NCBI RefSeq assembly: GCF_900112195.1
Contig: NZ_FOKR01000006.1
Location: 179,517-243,516 of the forward strand
Source: Butyrivibrio sp. YAB3001
GTDB lineage: Bacteria > Bacillota > Clostridia > Lachnospirales > Lachnospiraceae
Direction: 5' to 3'
DNA: 64,000 bases
Positions 29,373 through 36,817 of this stretch are shown piece after piece. Numbering within the stretch: the stretch's first letter is position 1; every line of letters starts with the position of its first letter. The notes below the pieces were generated by a model. That model did no database searches. It had not been told where the DNA came from and saw only the letters and a program-made list of their open reading frames with translations. Made by a program: the position numbers and the translations under genes.

Positions 29373-30044
29373 TTATTTAACCTTATTGCCACCCCATTCA
29401 ACAACTGTATATCCAGATCTTGAAGGTGTGTCAAGGTATTGCGGATTGATCTTAACGTATTTGTCTGAAGGATACCATGCCATAAATACTCTGATCAAAG
29501 AATCCGGCTGTGGAGAAACTGTAAGTTTAGCTCCTCTCGTATAATTATCATACTGGAAACTGATCACATTGTATTCATTGCCTGTCATCATAGGAAGCCA
29601 GAACTCCTTGAACTCAGCTGCCTCAGCATCATTAAGTCCGAGCTGAGGAAGTGTTGAAGTAAGGAATGCCTCTGTATCTGCACCCTTCACACAATATCCT
29701 GAGTAGAAATCATATGAAAAGTTCGGATCGCCTTCCCAGAAAAGATAATTGTAATCCTGTCCTTCATACGTAATAGTTCCATCGGTATCGGCAACAACAT
29801 TCCACGTATTCTCAGCGTTGAACTCAGGAATTATATCCACAAGATTTCCATCATAATCAAGGCTTACTGAAATTTCCGTGTCATCTTCTGTAGGGTAAAG
29901 ATAAATGACCGGTTTAAGATCACGCCCGCATGCTATAGAATCAGCGCTTTCAGCTCCGCTCAGAGCCTTGACATTATTAACACAAAATACTGATGCAACC
30001 ATAAGTCCGACAGTTGCGATGCTAAATAATGCACTTTTTTTCAT
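29373..30044 (-). CDS. Secreted protein with KPVIYLYP motif, unknown function
   Basis: 223 residues. Residues 1-28 are a signal peptide (KKSALFSIATVGLMVASVF, then KALSGAES). The mature part begins with RDLKPVIYLYPTEDD, followed by beta-rich sequence and YNYLFWEGDPN. This pairing of an IYLYP strand with a YLFWEG motif recurs in uncharacterised exported proteins of Firmicutes and other bacteria. I know of no assigned activity. Of two in-frame ATGs, the second (30042-30044) is 8 nt from GGGGG. The first is only 2 nt away. Monocistronic. Confidence 0.8.
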   Translation of the reverse strand: MKKSALFSIATVGLMVASVFCVNNVKALSGAESADSIACGRDLKPVIYLYPTEDDTEISVSLDYDGNLVDIIPEFNAENTWNVVADTDGTITYEGQDYNYLFWEGDPNFSYDFYSGYCVKGADTEAFLTSTLPQLGLNDAEAAEFKEFWLPMMTGNEYNVISFQYDNYTRGAKLTVSPQPDSLIRVFMAWYPSDKYVKINPQYLDTPSRSGYTVVEWGGNKVK

Positions 30045-30110
30045 AGTCATTTCCCCCTTACATCAAAAGAAATATTGTAAAAATGCCATCCCCATGCTGT
30101 CTGTGCATTA

Positions 30111-30116
30111 ATTATA
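30111..30116 (-). promoter_or_regulatory. Probable -10 box of the KPVIYLYP gene
   Basis: Perfect TATAAT on the minus strand, 67 bp before the start codon. The -35 region is not consensus. Confidence 0.45.
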
Positions 30117-30187
30117 GTGCATTGCAGACAAATTTGCGAGAGTTTTTATCATTTTTTTAGATATTTTATGGCAAAAATTTGATATAA

Positions 30188-30203
30188 TAGTAAACGTTTT
30201 CAT
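30188..30203 (-). promoter_or_regulatory. Possible catabolite-responsive element (cre)
   Basis: ATGAAAACGTTTACTA differs from the CcpA consensus WTGNAANCGNWWWCAW at one position. It lies about 72 bp upstream of the -10 of the secreted-protein gene, and its plus-strand neighbour is a perfect TATAAT (30183-30188) pointing toward the GH3 gene's 3' end. Confidence 0.4.
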
Positions 30204-30294
30204 TAAGTATAAATGACATAAACGTCATTTGAAACATCTCCGAATTTTTCACGTAAATCTTTCCTACAATCCCATATATACTTAGGAAACCAGA

Positions 30295-32793
30295 TCAGTC
30301 AAGTTTAAGCAAAAGTTTTAATACTCTTTCCGCGCTTGTCTCAAGGTCTTTTCTTGAAAGAGCCTTCATCTCAATAGCGGCAAGGAGCTGCTCTGTATAG
30401 CCGCATCCCATTTTAATGTCGTTACCGGCAAGAACTTCCTTGTAATGCTCGCCATAGCCCCACCAGTCACTTACAACTACACCATCAAAGCCCCATTCAT
30501 CTCGCAGAATTCCTGTTAAAAGATCTTTGGACTCCGAAGCTCTCTGGCCATTAATGATGTTGTATGAAGACATGATGCTCCATGGCTCTGCCTCTTTTAC
30601 GATAATCTCAAACGCTTTCAGATATATCTCTCTTATAGCACGCTCAGAAGCTCTTGAATCACTCGCCTTTCTGTTGGACTCTTTGTTGTTAAGTGCAAAA
30701 TGCTTTGGAGTAGCAACAATATTATTACTCTGAATTCCGCGCACCATAGCTGCTGCCTGTTTTCCCGCAAGGAACGGATCTTCGGAATAATACTCAAAGT
30801 TTCTTCCGCAAAGAGGACTTCTGTGGATATTTACAGCAGGTGTAAGCCATGCGGCAAAATTACATTCTTTTGCTTCTTCTCCACCGGCTTCTCCAACTGC
30901 AAAACAGATATCCTCATTCCAGGTGCAGGCAAGAAGTGTTGAGCATGGGAAAGCTGTTGTAGCAACACCAACTTCAGGCGCAATTCTGACTCCCGCAGGG
31001 CCATCACAGGTCTGAGCCGAAGGCACTCCTACTTCAGGAAGATTTCCGTATCCAAAGGTATTTGCCATCCCAACATTTGGCTGACCTCCAAGAAGGGTTG
31101 CAAGCTGTTCATCGCTTAGCTGCTCCATGAAATCCTCAAGGGTAACCTTACACTGCGCAACTTCAATGAACTGCTTGGGATCAGTATCCTTAGCAGGCTG
31201 GAATAACTGCACTCTCTCCTGTGCTCTTACCTGCGGGGTCTTTAACGACTTCCAGCTTATGGTATCTTTCCAGTCCTCTTCTCTTGGGAAAATAGATTCA
31301 TAAGTATCAACCGGTTCAGTTAAAGGCAGCTCTTCGAAACTTCCGTCTGCAAGCATGCGCTTTTTTAAAGATGTAGGAACAAGTCTGTTTTCAACCTGCT
31401 CTGTAACAATATCTTTTTCCAGAGAAAAGACATAATCAAGTTCCTCGACATCTCTTACGCTGGTTCCAATGAAAAATCTGTAATCACCTTTTTCAAGCAC
31501 CCATGCTGCCTTGCAGACCTTACCCGTATCATCATAGGAAGCCATATCATCAGTATAAAGAGCTATAGTAACCCTCTGACTTTCTCCCGGCTGCAAAAGT
31601 CTTGTCTTTTCATAACCTCCAAGGACTTTGAAAGGCTTTCCAAGTTTTCCCTGGGGAGCGCTGTAATAGAGCTGAACCACCTGCTTGCCCGGAATTTTGC
31701 CAATGTTGGTTACAGTCACACTTGCTACGATAGCATCGGCAATTATTTGCTCAGCACTTTTCCCTGATGACTTTGTCTTACCAGCATTTTGTCTATCACA
31801 TACGCTGAATGCCTCTGCTTTAAGATTTTCCAGAGCAAACGATGTATAAGAAAGTCCAAATCCAAATGGATAATTCACCTTCTTGGCAGCTCCGGGTATT
31901 GTTTCAAAATAACGGTAACCTACATAAATATCTTCAATGTAATCTACATATTCATCATCTTCGTGGAATCCCTCTGTAGAAGGATAATCTTCAAGCTTTG
32001 CTGCAAAAGTATCCGCAAGTTTACCTGATGGATTCACCTTACCAAGAAGAATCTTGGCAGCTGCAAGTCCGCCTTCAATTCCACCCTGCCATGCCATCAA
32101 TACAGAAGAAATAGCATCATCATCCTTAAACCAGGTAGTATCAACAACTCCGCCAACATTCATAACAACGATCACGTTAGCAAAGTTTTCTTTTACCTGC
32201 CTGACCATCTTCTTCTCAGCGCTTGTAAGATAAAAGTCCCCATGATCAAAGACCTTATTTCCCAAGTCTACAAGCTCAACCGCTTCACACTTTATCTCTC
32301 TTTCAACTCCGGCAACTTTCCTATCCCAGCCTTCACCGGAAAATCTACTGATCGAAATAATCGCAGTGTCAGTAAAAGCAGCCGCATCAGCAAGAATATC
32401 CTCCGGAAGCGTAGGTTCTTTTAACATGCCTGGAACAACTCCCTGCTTGTACTGTTCTGAAACGTAGTTTTCATAAAACTTAGCTGTCTCATCAAAAATA
32501 GAAATCTCTCCGGCAAACTCCTTCAGCCCCTGATAAAGATTTCTTATGTAGGGAACAGTAACGTCGCCACTTCCGCCGCCACCTTTTACATAATCAAACG
32601 TTCCCTTTCCAAAAAGCGCTATCCTGCTGCCTTTCTTGATAGGTAGAACATTTCTCTCATTCTTTAAAAGAACCATTCCTTCACACGCCGCGTCACAAGA
32701 CAGGTCTATATGCTTTTTAGATGCTGTAACATAAGTCCTGTCCTCTCCAAGCGGAAGGTTTGGTGTGTATTTAATTCTTGCCCATTTTTCCAT
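30295..32793 (-). CDS. Beta-glucosidase/beta-xylosidase, GH3 with permuted domain order
   Basis: 832 residues from MEKWARIKY, cytoplasmic. The order is inverted relative to most GH3 enzymes. The (alpha/beta)6 domain comes first (GMVLLKNERNVLPI, then GGGGSGDVTVPY), a fibronectin-III-like domain follows (around VTNIGKIPGKQVVQLYYSAP), and the catalytic TIM barrel comes last (NIHRSPLCGRNFEYYSEDP, KHFALNN). The nucleophile is the Asp of VVVSDWWGYG, near residue 776. The same inverted layout is known in Butyrivibrio fibrisolvens and Ruminococcus albus beta-glucosidases. It should cleave cello- or xylo-oligosaccharides. The start has AGAGGA upstream. 28 earlier in-frame codons cross a hairpin leader. 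Confidence 0.93.
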   Translation of the reverse strand: MEKWARIKYTPNLPLGEDRTYVTASKKHIDLSCDAACEGMVLLKNERNVLPIKKGSRIALFGKGTFDYVKGGGGSGDVTVPYIRNLYQGLKEFAGEISIFDETAKFYENYVSEQYKQGVVPGMLKEPTLPEDILADAAAFTDTAIISISRFSGEGWDRKVAGVEREIKCEAVELVDLGNKVFDHGDFYLTSAEKKMVRQVKENFANVIVVMNVGGVVDTTWFKDDDAISSVLMAWQGGIEGGLAAAKILLGKVNPSGKLADTFAAKLEDYPSTEGFHEDDEYVDYIEDIYVGYRYFETIPGAAKKVNYPFGFGLSYTSFALENLKAEAFSVCDRQNAGKTKSSGKSAEQIIADAIVASVTVTNIGKIPGKQVVQLYYSAPQGKLGKPFKVLGGYEKTRLLQPGESQRVTIALYTDDMASYDDTGKVCKAAWVLEKGDYRFFIGTSVRDVEELDYVFSLEKDIVTEQVENRLVPTSLKKRMLADGSFEELPLTEPVDTYESIFPREEDWKDTISWKSLKTPQVRAQERVQLFQPAKDTDPKQFIEVAQCKVTLEDFMEQLSDEQLATLLGGQPNVGMANTFGYGNLPEVGVPSAQTCDGPAGVRIAPEVGVATTAFPCSTLLACTWNEDICFAVGEAGGEEAKECNFAAWLTPAVNIHRSPLCGRNFEYYSEDPFLAGKQAAAMVRGIQSNNIVATPKHFALNNKESNRKASDSRASERAIREIYLKAFEIIVKEAEPWSIMSSYNIINGQRASESKDLLTGILRDEWGFDGVVVSDWWGYGEHYKEVLAGNDIKMGCGYTEQLLAAIEMKALSRKDLETSAERVLKLLLKLD

Positions 32794-32823
32794 AAATGCA
32801 ATCCTCTTTCTATGCGTAAAAAA

Positions 32824-32862
32824 TGTTTTTCTTCGTAGAAAAACACAATAACTGTGTTTTTC
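32824..32862 (-). promoter_or_regulatory. Alternating hairpin segments in the GH3 leader
   Basis: Three adjacent segments, TGTTTTTC (32824-32831), GAAAAACAC (32838-32846) and GTGTTTTTC (32854-32862), can pair only in exclusive combinations. On the minus-strand RNA one pairing is followed by a U-run. It sits about 35-70 nt before the GH3 start. An attenuator is possible, but the stems are AT-rich and weak. Confidence 0.3.
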
Positions 32863-33076
32863 ATAAATACATGCCACATGACCATTAATTTATAATACTC
32901 TTCATCAAATAGCAAAGGAATTATCTCTATCTTTATTCACAAATTTTACTTACTCTTTTTGTACACTTTTATTACAAACTGTGTTAAAGTTAAGATGTAT
33001 GCGGAATTAAATTATTCATGTATTTTGCCGCATATATATTCGTATTCATCACAATGAATAAATCTCCGAAGGAAAG

Positions 33077-33161
33077 GATGGTGGTTTTAATGAAGTCAGA
33101 TTCACATATATGCAGTAGTGATCCTGCTCCTGGTCGAAGTACCAAGCTTAAAACCAACATC
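33077..33161 (+). promoter_or_regulatory. Structured mgtE leader enclosing a small ORF start
   Basis: Long-range stem: 33077-33090 (GATGGTGGTTTTAA) pairs with 33148-33161 (TTAAAACCAACATC) with one mismatch, closing a loop that contains smaller hairpins (for example GGT-CGAAGT-ACC). It lies 22 bp before the mgtE start. The sequence does not match the M-box consensus I know. The 5' arm overlaps the initiation region of the 41-codon leader ORF, so leader translation and this fold are mutually exclusive. Confidence 0.45.
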
Positions 33162-33215
33162 AATTTAATAGGAGATTTTTACAATGGAATTACAAGAAGA
33201 AAAGACTATCGCTGA
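33090..33215 (+). CDS. Candidate leader peptide overlapping mgtE start
   Basis: 41 codons starting at ATG 33090 with GGAAAGGATGGTGG upstream. It ends 32 nt inside mgtE in another frame, so the two cannot both be read by one ribosome without reinitiation. The peptide begins MKSDSHICSSDPAPGRS. The acidic/proline stretch DPAP recalls the Mg2+-sensing leader MgtL of Salmonella (EPDP region), where low Mg2+ makes ribosomes stall. The functional parallel is inference. An in-frame ATG 12 codons upstream lacks a ribosome binding site. Confidence 0.35.
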   Translation: MKSDSHICSSDPAPGRSTKLKTNINLIGDFYNGITRRKDYR

Positions 33216-34548
33216 AATTCTGCAAGAACTTCTTGAGTCCAGGCAATACACCAAACTTCGCCAGACCATCGCCGAAATGAACACAGTTGACATAGCTGCT
33301 GCAATGGGTGAGATGGAGGATGAGGATTCCCTTAAGATGTTCAGAATCCTTCCCAAGGACATGGCTGCAGATGTATTTGCCGATCTGGAACTGGATAACC
33401 AGCAGTATATTATCCGTTCACTGTCAGACCGAGAAGCTTCCAATATTATCGACAATCTAATGGCCGATGATGCTACAGACCTTCTGGAAGAAATGCCCGC
33501 CAACGTTGTAAAGCGTATCTTGGCCAATGCAAGCCCTGAGACAAGGGCTGATATCAATCATCTTTTGCGCTACCCTGAGGATTCCGCCGGAAGTATCATG
33601 ACCGTGGAATATGTAGACCTCAGGGAAGACATGACAGTTTCAGATGCCATTGAGCGCATCCGTAAAAAAGGTGTTGATTCTGAGACTATCAATATCTGTT
33701 ATGTAGTTACCAAACAGAAAGTTTTGGTGGGAACTGTTGCCCTTAGGTATCTTCTTATCATGAAGCCCGATGAGATCATCGGTGATATCATGAACACCAA
33801 TGTCATCAGTATCAATACAATGACTGACCAGGAAGAAGCTGCCAGAATGTTCCAGAAATACGGATTCACTGCAATGCCAGTAGTGGATAATGAAACCCGT
33901 ATGGTTGGTATCATCACTATCGATGACGTTGTGGACATTCTCGAAGAAGAGGCTACCGAGGATATTGAAAAGATGGCTGCTATCATGCCATCAGATAAGC
34001 CTTACCCCAAGGTAGGCATATTTGAAACCTACAAGAACAGAATTCCCTGGCTGCTATTTCTCATGATAAGCGCTACTTTCACAGGCGCTATCATAACAGG
34101 CTTTGAAGATGCTCTATCCGCCTATGTTATACTTACCGCTTATATTCCTATGCTCATGGACACAGGCGGAAATGCAGGCGGACAGGCAAGTGTTTCAATC
34201 ATTCGTGCCTTATCACTAAAAGAAATTGAGTTTAGTGACCTTTTAATGATCATATGGAAAGAAATCCGAGTTGCAGTATTATGTGGACTAACCTTATCAG
34301 TTGCCAACTTTGTCAAACTACTCTTCTTTGACAAGTTATCTATAACAGTCGCTGCAGTAATCTGCCTGACACTTCTGATAGTGGTCCTTATCGCCAAACT
34401 TGTCGGTTGCTGCCTACCAATGCTTGCAAGCAAAGTCGGCTTTGACCCAGCTGTTATGGCGAGCCCTTTTATCACAACAATTGTTGATGCACTGTCACTC
34501 CTTGTGTACTTCAACATTGCAACAAATATGCTTCATCTCGTGACTTGA
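33184..34548 (+). CDS. mgtE: Magnesium transporter MgtE
   Basis: 454 residues, normal length. An N-terminal MgtE superhelical domain (residues 1-130) contains the repeated pattern LPKDMAADVFADL. A CBS-domain pair follows (about 135-260, with MKPDEIIGDIM and TAMPVVDNETRMVGIITIDD), then five membrane helices (about 285-454) with the selectivity-region TGGNAGGQASVSIIRAL. The CBS pair closes the pore at high cytosolic Mg2+. ATG 33184 has AGGAGA upstream. It is alone behind a structured leader. Confidence 0.96.
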   Translation: MELQEEKTIAEILQELLESRQYTKLRQTIAEMNTVDIAAAMGEMEDEDSLKMFRILPKDMAADVFADLELDNQQYIIRSLSDREASNIIDNLMADDATDLLEEMPANVVKRILANASPETRADINHLLRYPEDSAGSIMTVEYVDLREDMTVSDAIERIRKKGVDSETINICYVVTKQKVLVGTVALRYLLIMKPDEIIGDIMNTNVISINTMTDQEEAARMFQKYGFTAMPVVDNETRMVGIITIDDVVDILEEEATEDIEKMAAIMPSDKPYPKVGIFETYKNRIPWLLFLMISATFTGAIITGFEDALSAYVILTAYIPMLMDTGGNAGGQASVSIIRALSLKEIEFSDLLMIIWKEIRVAVLCGLTLSVANFVKLLFFDKLSITVAAVICLTLLIVVLIAKLVGCCLPMLASKVGFDPAVMASPFITTIVDALSLLVYFNIATNMLHLVT

Positions 34549-34573
34549 AGTTCATTCCTCAAAGTGATATATT
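34545..34573 (+). promoter_or_regulatory. Promoter of the antitoxin-like antisense RNA
   Basis: TTGAAG (34545-34550), a 17-bp spacer and TATATT (34568-34573), starting in the last codons of mgtE. It gives a transcript starting near 34580 with no ORF. Confidence 0.65.
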
Positions 34574-34579
34574 ATTAAT

Positions 34580-34676
34580 TAAAGAAGAGCACCCACTCCA
34601 AAGTGGATGCTCCCGAGTTTGGTTATTTAGCTCTTAACGAGCCGCCTCTCCTGGTGCAGACAGGAGAGGCATTTTT
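34580..34676 (+). ncRNA. Probable antisense RNA antitoxin, about 100 nt
   Basis: The transcript would start near 34580, fold a 5' hairpin (GAGCA-C-CCACT ... AGTGG-A-TGCTC) and end at a strong terminator (GCCTCTCCTG 34644-34653, CAGGAGAGGC 34661-34670, then TTTTT). It converges on the small toxin ORF at 34675-34794 and would be complementary to the 3' part of the toxin message. This tail-to-tail layout is typical of type I systems such as Fst/RNAII and BsrG/SR4. No open frame is present in the RNA. Confidence 0.55.
34644..34676. terminator. Terminator of the antisense RNA, usable in both directions
   Basis: 10-bp perfect GC-rich stem with a 7-nt loop followed by TTTTT on the plus strand. It overlaps the toxin stop codon by two bases. 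Confidence 0.85.
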
Positions 34677-34794
34677 ATTTGTGCCTACTATCTCTCTTAT
34701 CGAGAAAGTTCAGCAACGCAATTAGCAAACTATTTGAAGCAATCATCAATGTCAGTATTCCCAACATTATCATAATGATTTCATAATCTGTCAT
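34675..34794 (-). CDS. Holin-like type I toxin peptide (Hol_Tox-type)
   Basis: 39 residues: MTDYEIIMIMLG start, one membrane helix (about residues 6-30), and a charged tail (DKRDSRHK). This matches the putative holin-like toxin family common in Lachnospiraceae and lactobacilli, with its M-x-x-YE start and single helix. The start ATG follows GGGAGGTG. That Shine-Dalgarno sequence can be masked by the leader: CTCCC-GA-TTCAAG pairs with CTTGAA-GGGAG just upstream, as in other type I toxins. TATAAT lies on the minus strand near 34880. A convergent antisense RNA completes the module. Confidence 0.7.
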   Translation of the reverse strand: MTDYEIIMIMLGILTLMIASNSLLIALLNFLDKRDSRHK

Positions 34795-34796
34795 AC

Positions 34797-34832
34797 ACGT
34801 CACCTCCCTTCAAGTTCTGACTTGAATCGGGA
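34797..34832 (-). promoter_or_regulatory. Hairpin masking the toxin ribosome binding site
   Basis: In the toxin leader TTCAAG-TCAGAA-CTTGAA forms the stem top and the flanking CTCCC/GGGAG extends it over the Shine-Dalgarno sequence. It is expected to keep the toxin message silent until refolded or processed. Confidence 0.5.
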
Positions 34833-34920
34833 GACTACCACCCTGTCATGGGTACTCTTCAGTGCCTGTTACAGCACCAAATTATAATAGCACATATGTT
34901 CGTGATGCTCAATGATTGTT

Positions 34921-36621
34921 TTACCGCACAATTTCAAACTCATATGCTGTGTTATAAGTTGCAACATAGAGTGTGTCACCGACAACTTCAAACTGATACG
35001 GTGCGGAATTCACTTTGATCTTGTCCACTCTGTCACCTGTGTATCTGTCGAGAAGATAGATATAATCAGGTTCTGCCGTAAATCCGTAGCCACAGATAAT
35101 AGTGTCATCCACAATCACAAACTTGTCTGAATTGTTGGCAAGCGGTTCACTTCTCCACAAAAGTTCTTTTGTCTCAAGATCGATTGCAGCAACATAGTTG
35201 GACCATGAATTCTCAGATGCATATCCCGCATGCTTTATCCCTACATAAAGCGTATCGTCTACAATCTGCGCCCAATTAAGATATTCGGTAGACGTGGACT
35301 CTTTGTTCTCTTCATCATCCGGACCGTTACATAATACATGAAATCCAAGATCATAAAGAACCTTATCTTTAGAAGCATTGTATATCATAAGCTCGTTGTA
35401 CATATAATCGAACTCATATGGATTGGCTCCTTCATAGTAATAATTCTCATCACCATGATTCAGGCTTGCTACTGTAAATCCGTTCTTATTAGCCCACACT
35501 TCCGTGTCAAGCCAGTCACTCTTATCTTCGGTTTTGAGTTTTAGAGAAACATGCTTTGATGCTGCAGGCTTAGCCTTTTCAGAAACATATTTTTTCCAGG
35601 TAGGATTGCTAATTACAACATAATCGTAATCAAAATCATGACTACTTTCTTCTTCCATTTCCCCACCTGCTTCAGCAATTCCATCATCTTCTGCAGGCTC
35701 AACCTCTATAACCTCTGCTTCCTCATTAACAACAAGGCTTGACATATCCTGTGTGGCATCCATCTGATATTCCTTTTTAATAAGGTTAGGATATTCACTG
35801 GTTGGTAAAACCGCCACCATATCCCCAGCAGCATAGCTTGCAATATCATATGGCGAAAAATGAAGCGTCAATCCATTGCCATCTATCGTCCAGGTATATG
35901 TATCTTCCTTCAGTTTATTCTTGAAAACATCAGGATCCCCTGTGCCGTCATTATAATAATAAGTATCTATTTCTTCAGATATCCCGGGATACTCCTCTTC
36001 AAGTTTCACACGGATGGCCTCAGACAAATTTGAATAATCATCTAAAACCTGATCAAGTCTTGGTTCCTCACCTGTCTCCGGAATAACATTCATCACTGTA
36101 GTCCAGTGATTAGGATGAACGCCTCCGCTAAAATCATAACAATTCATCATAAGAGTAAACAGCTTATCGTCTGCCCTTACTATCGTGGCTTCATTTTCAC
36201 TTGTATAGGTGACATTCTCATTGAATGTATCCATCTTTGCCCATGAAGCATATTCTGAAACAGTCTCAAGAGTGCTCTTACTATAATGCTCGTTAAAATC
36301 ATCTATGGACAAAGCAAGTTTTGGATACTTATCCAAATATTCATCCGGAAGAACAATAGTTGGATATGTTCCTGTTGCTAATTCTTTACCATCAACCTTG
36401 CAGGATACAGAATGTTTTATAACCTTGAATTCTGTGTTTACACTCTGTTCACCGGTATTTAAGGCGTCTGCACTCTTTTCTTTTGAATCTTCATTTTTTT
36501 CAAATAATGATGTGCTTTCCTTTGCTTCATCATCTGATGAGCCATTCACATCTGCACAGCCACTTAGCAAAACCGCAGCCATAGCCACCGAAACAATACT
36601 ACAAATAAATCTCTTTTTCAT
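34921..36621 (-). CDS. Lipoprotein with DUF3298/DUF4163-type domain and C-terminal beta-propeller-like repeats
   Basis: 566 residues from MKKRFICSI. Signal peptide with lipobox LSGC (Cys22), then a Ser/Glu-rich linker. Residues about 75-285 resemble the PdaC/RsiV extracellular module (VSCKVDGKELATGTYPTI, MNCYDFSGGVHPNHWT, DNGLTLHF-like NGLTLHFSPYDIA). After a Glu-rich linker, the last 230 residues carry WD/PQQ-like repeats (AAIDLETKELLWRS, IYLLDRYTGDRV). It is anchored outside the membrane. In RsiV this module binds lysozyme, but no sigma factor adjoins here, so the ligand is unknown. GAGGAG lies 6 nt before the ATG. Confidence 0.8.
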   Translation of the reverse strand: MKKRFICSIVSVAMAAVLLSGCADVNGSSDDEAKESTSLFEKNEDSKEKSADALNTGEQSVNTEFKVIKHSVSCKVDGKELATGTYPTIVLPDEYLDKYPKLALSIDDFNEHYSKSTLETVSEYASWAKMDTFNENVTYTSENEATIVRADDKLFTLMMNCYDFSGGVHPNHWTTVMNVIPETGEEPRLDQVLDDYSNLSEAIRVKLEEEYPGISEEIDTYYYNDGTGDPDVFKNKLKEDTYTWTIDGNGLTLHFSPYDIASYAAGDMVAVLPTSEYPNLIKKEYQMDATQDMSSLVVNEEAEVIEVEPAEDDGIAEAGGEMEEESSHDFDYDYVVISNPTWKKYVSEKAKPAASKHVSLKLKTEDKSDWLDTEVWANKNGFTVASLNHGDENYYYEGANPYEFDYMYNELMIYNASKDKVLYDLGFHVLCNGPDDEENKESTSTEYLNWAQIVDDTLYVGIKHAGYASENSWSNYVAAIDLETKELLWRSEPLANNSDKFVIVDDTIICGYGFTAEPDYIYLLDRYTGDRVDKIKVNSAPYQFEVVGDTLYVATYNTAYEFEIVR

Positions 36622-36817
36622 AATCCACTCCTCTTGTATTACTATCAGAAAAATGCCCACTTAGTACACTGTCCCTAGTCAAACATACTCTATTTCCAAA
36701 GACATAATTCTATGTATCGTAACAGAATAATCTGAAATACACATACACTTCATTTTGCTTCATAATATAGTTCAGTATTAAAATGCTTCTTCAACACATT
36801 CACATTGAAAACATCAT

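Noticed and set aside
33018..33183. M-box (ykoK) Mg2+ riboswitch upstream of mgtE
   Set aside because: The leader lacks the conserved M-box core I know; only a generic long-range stem and a small ORF are visible.
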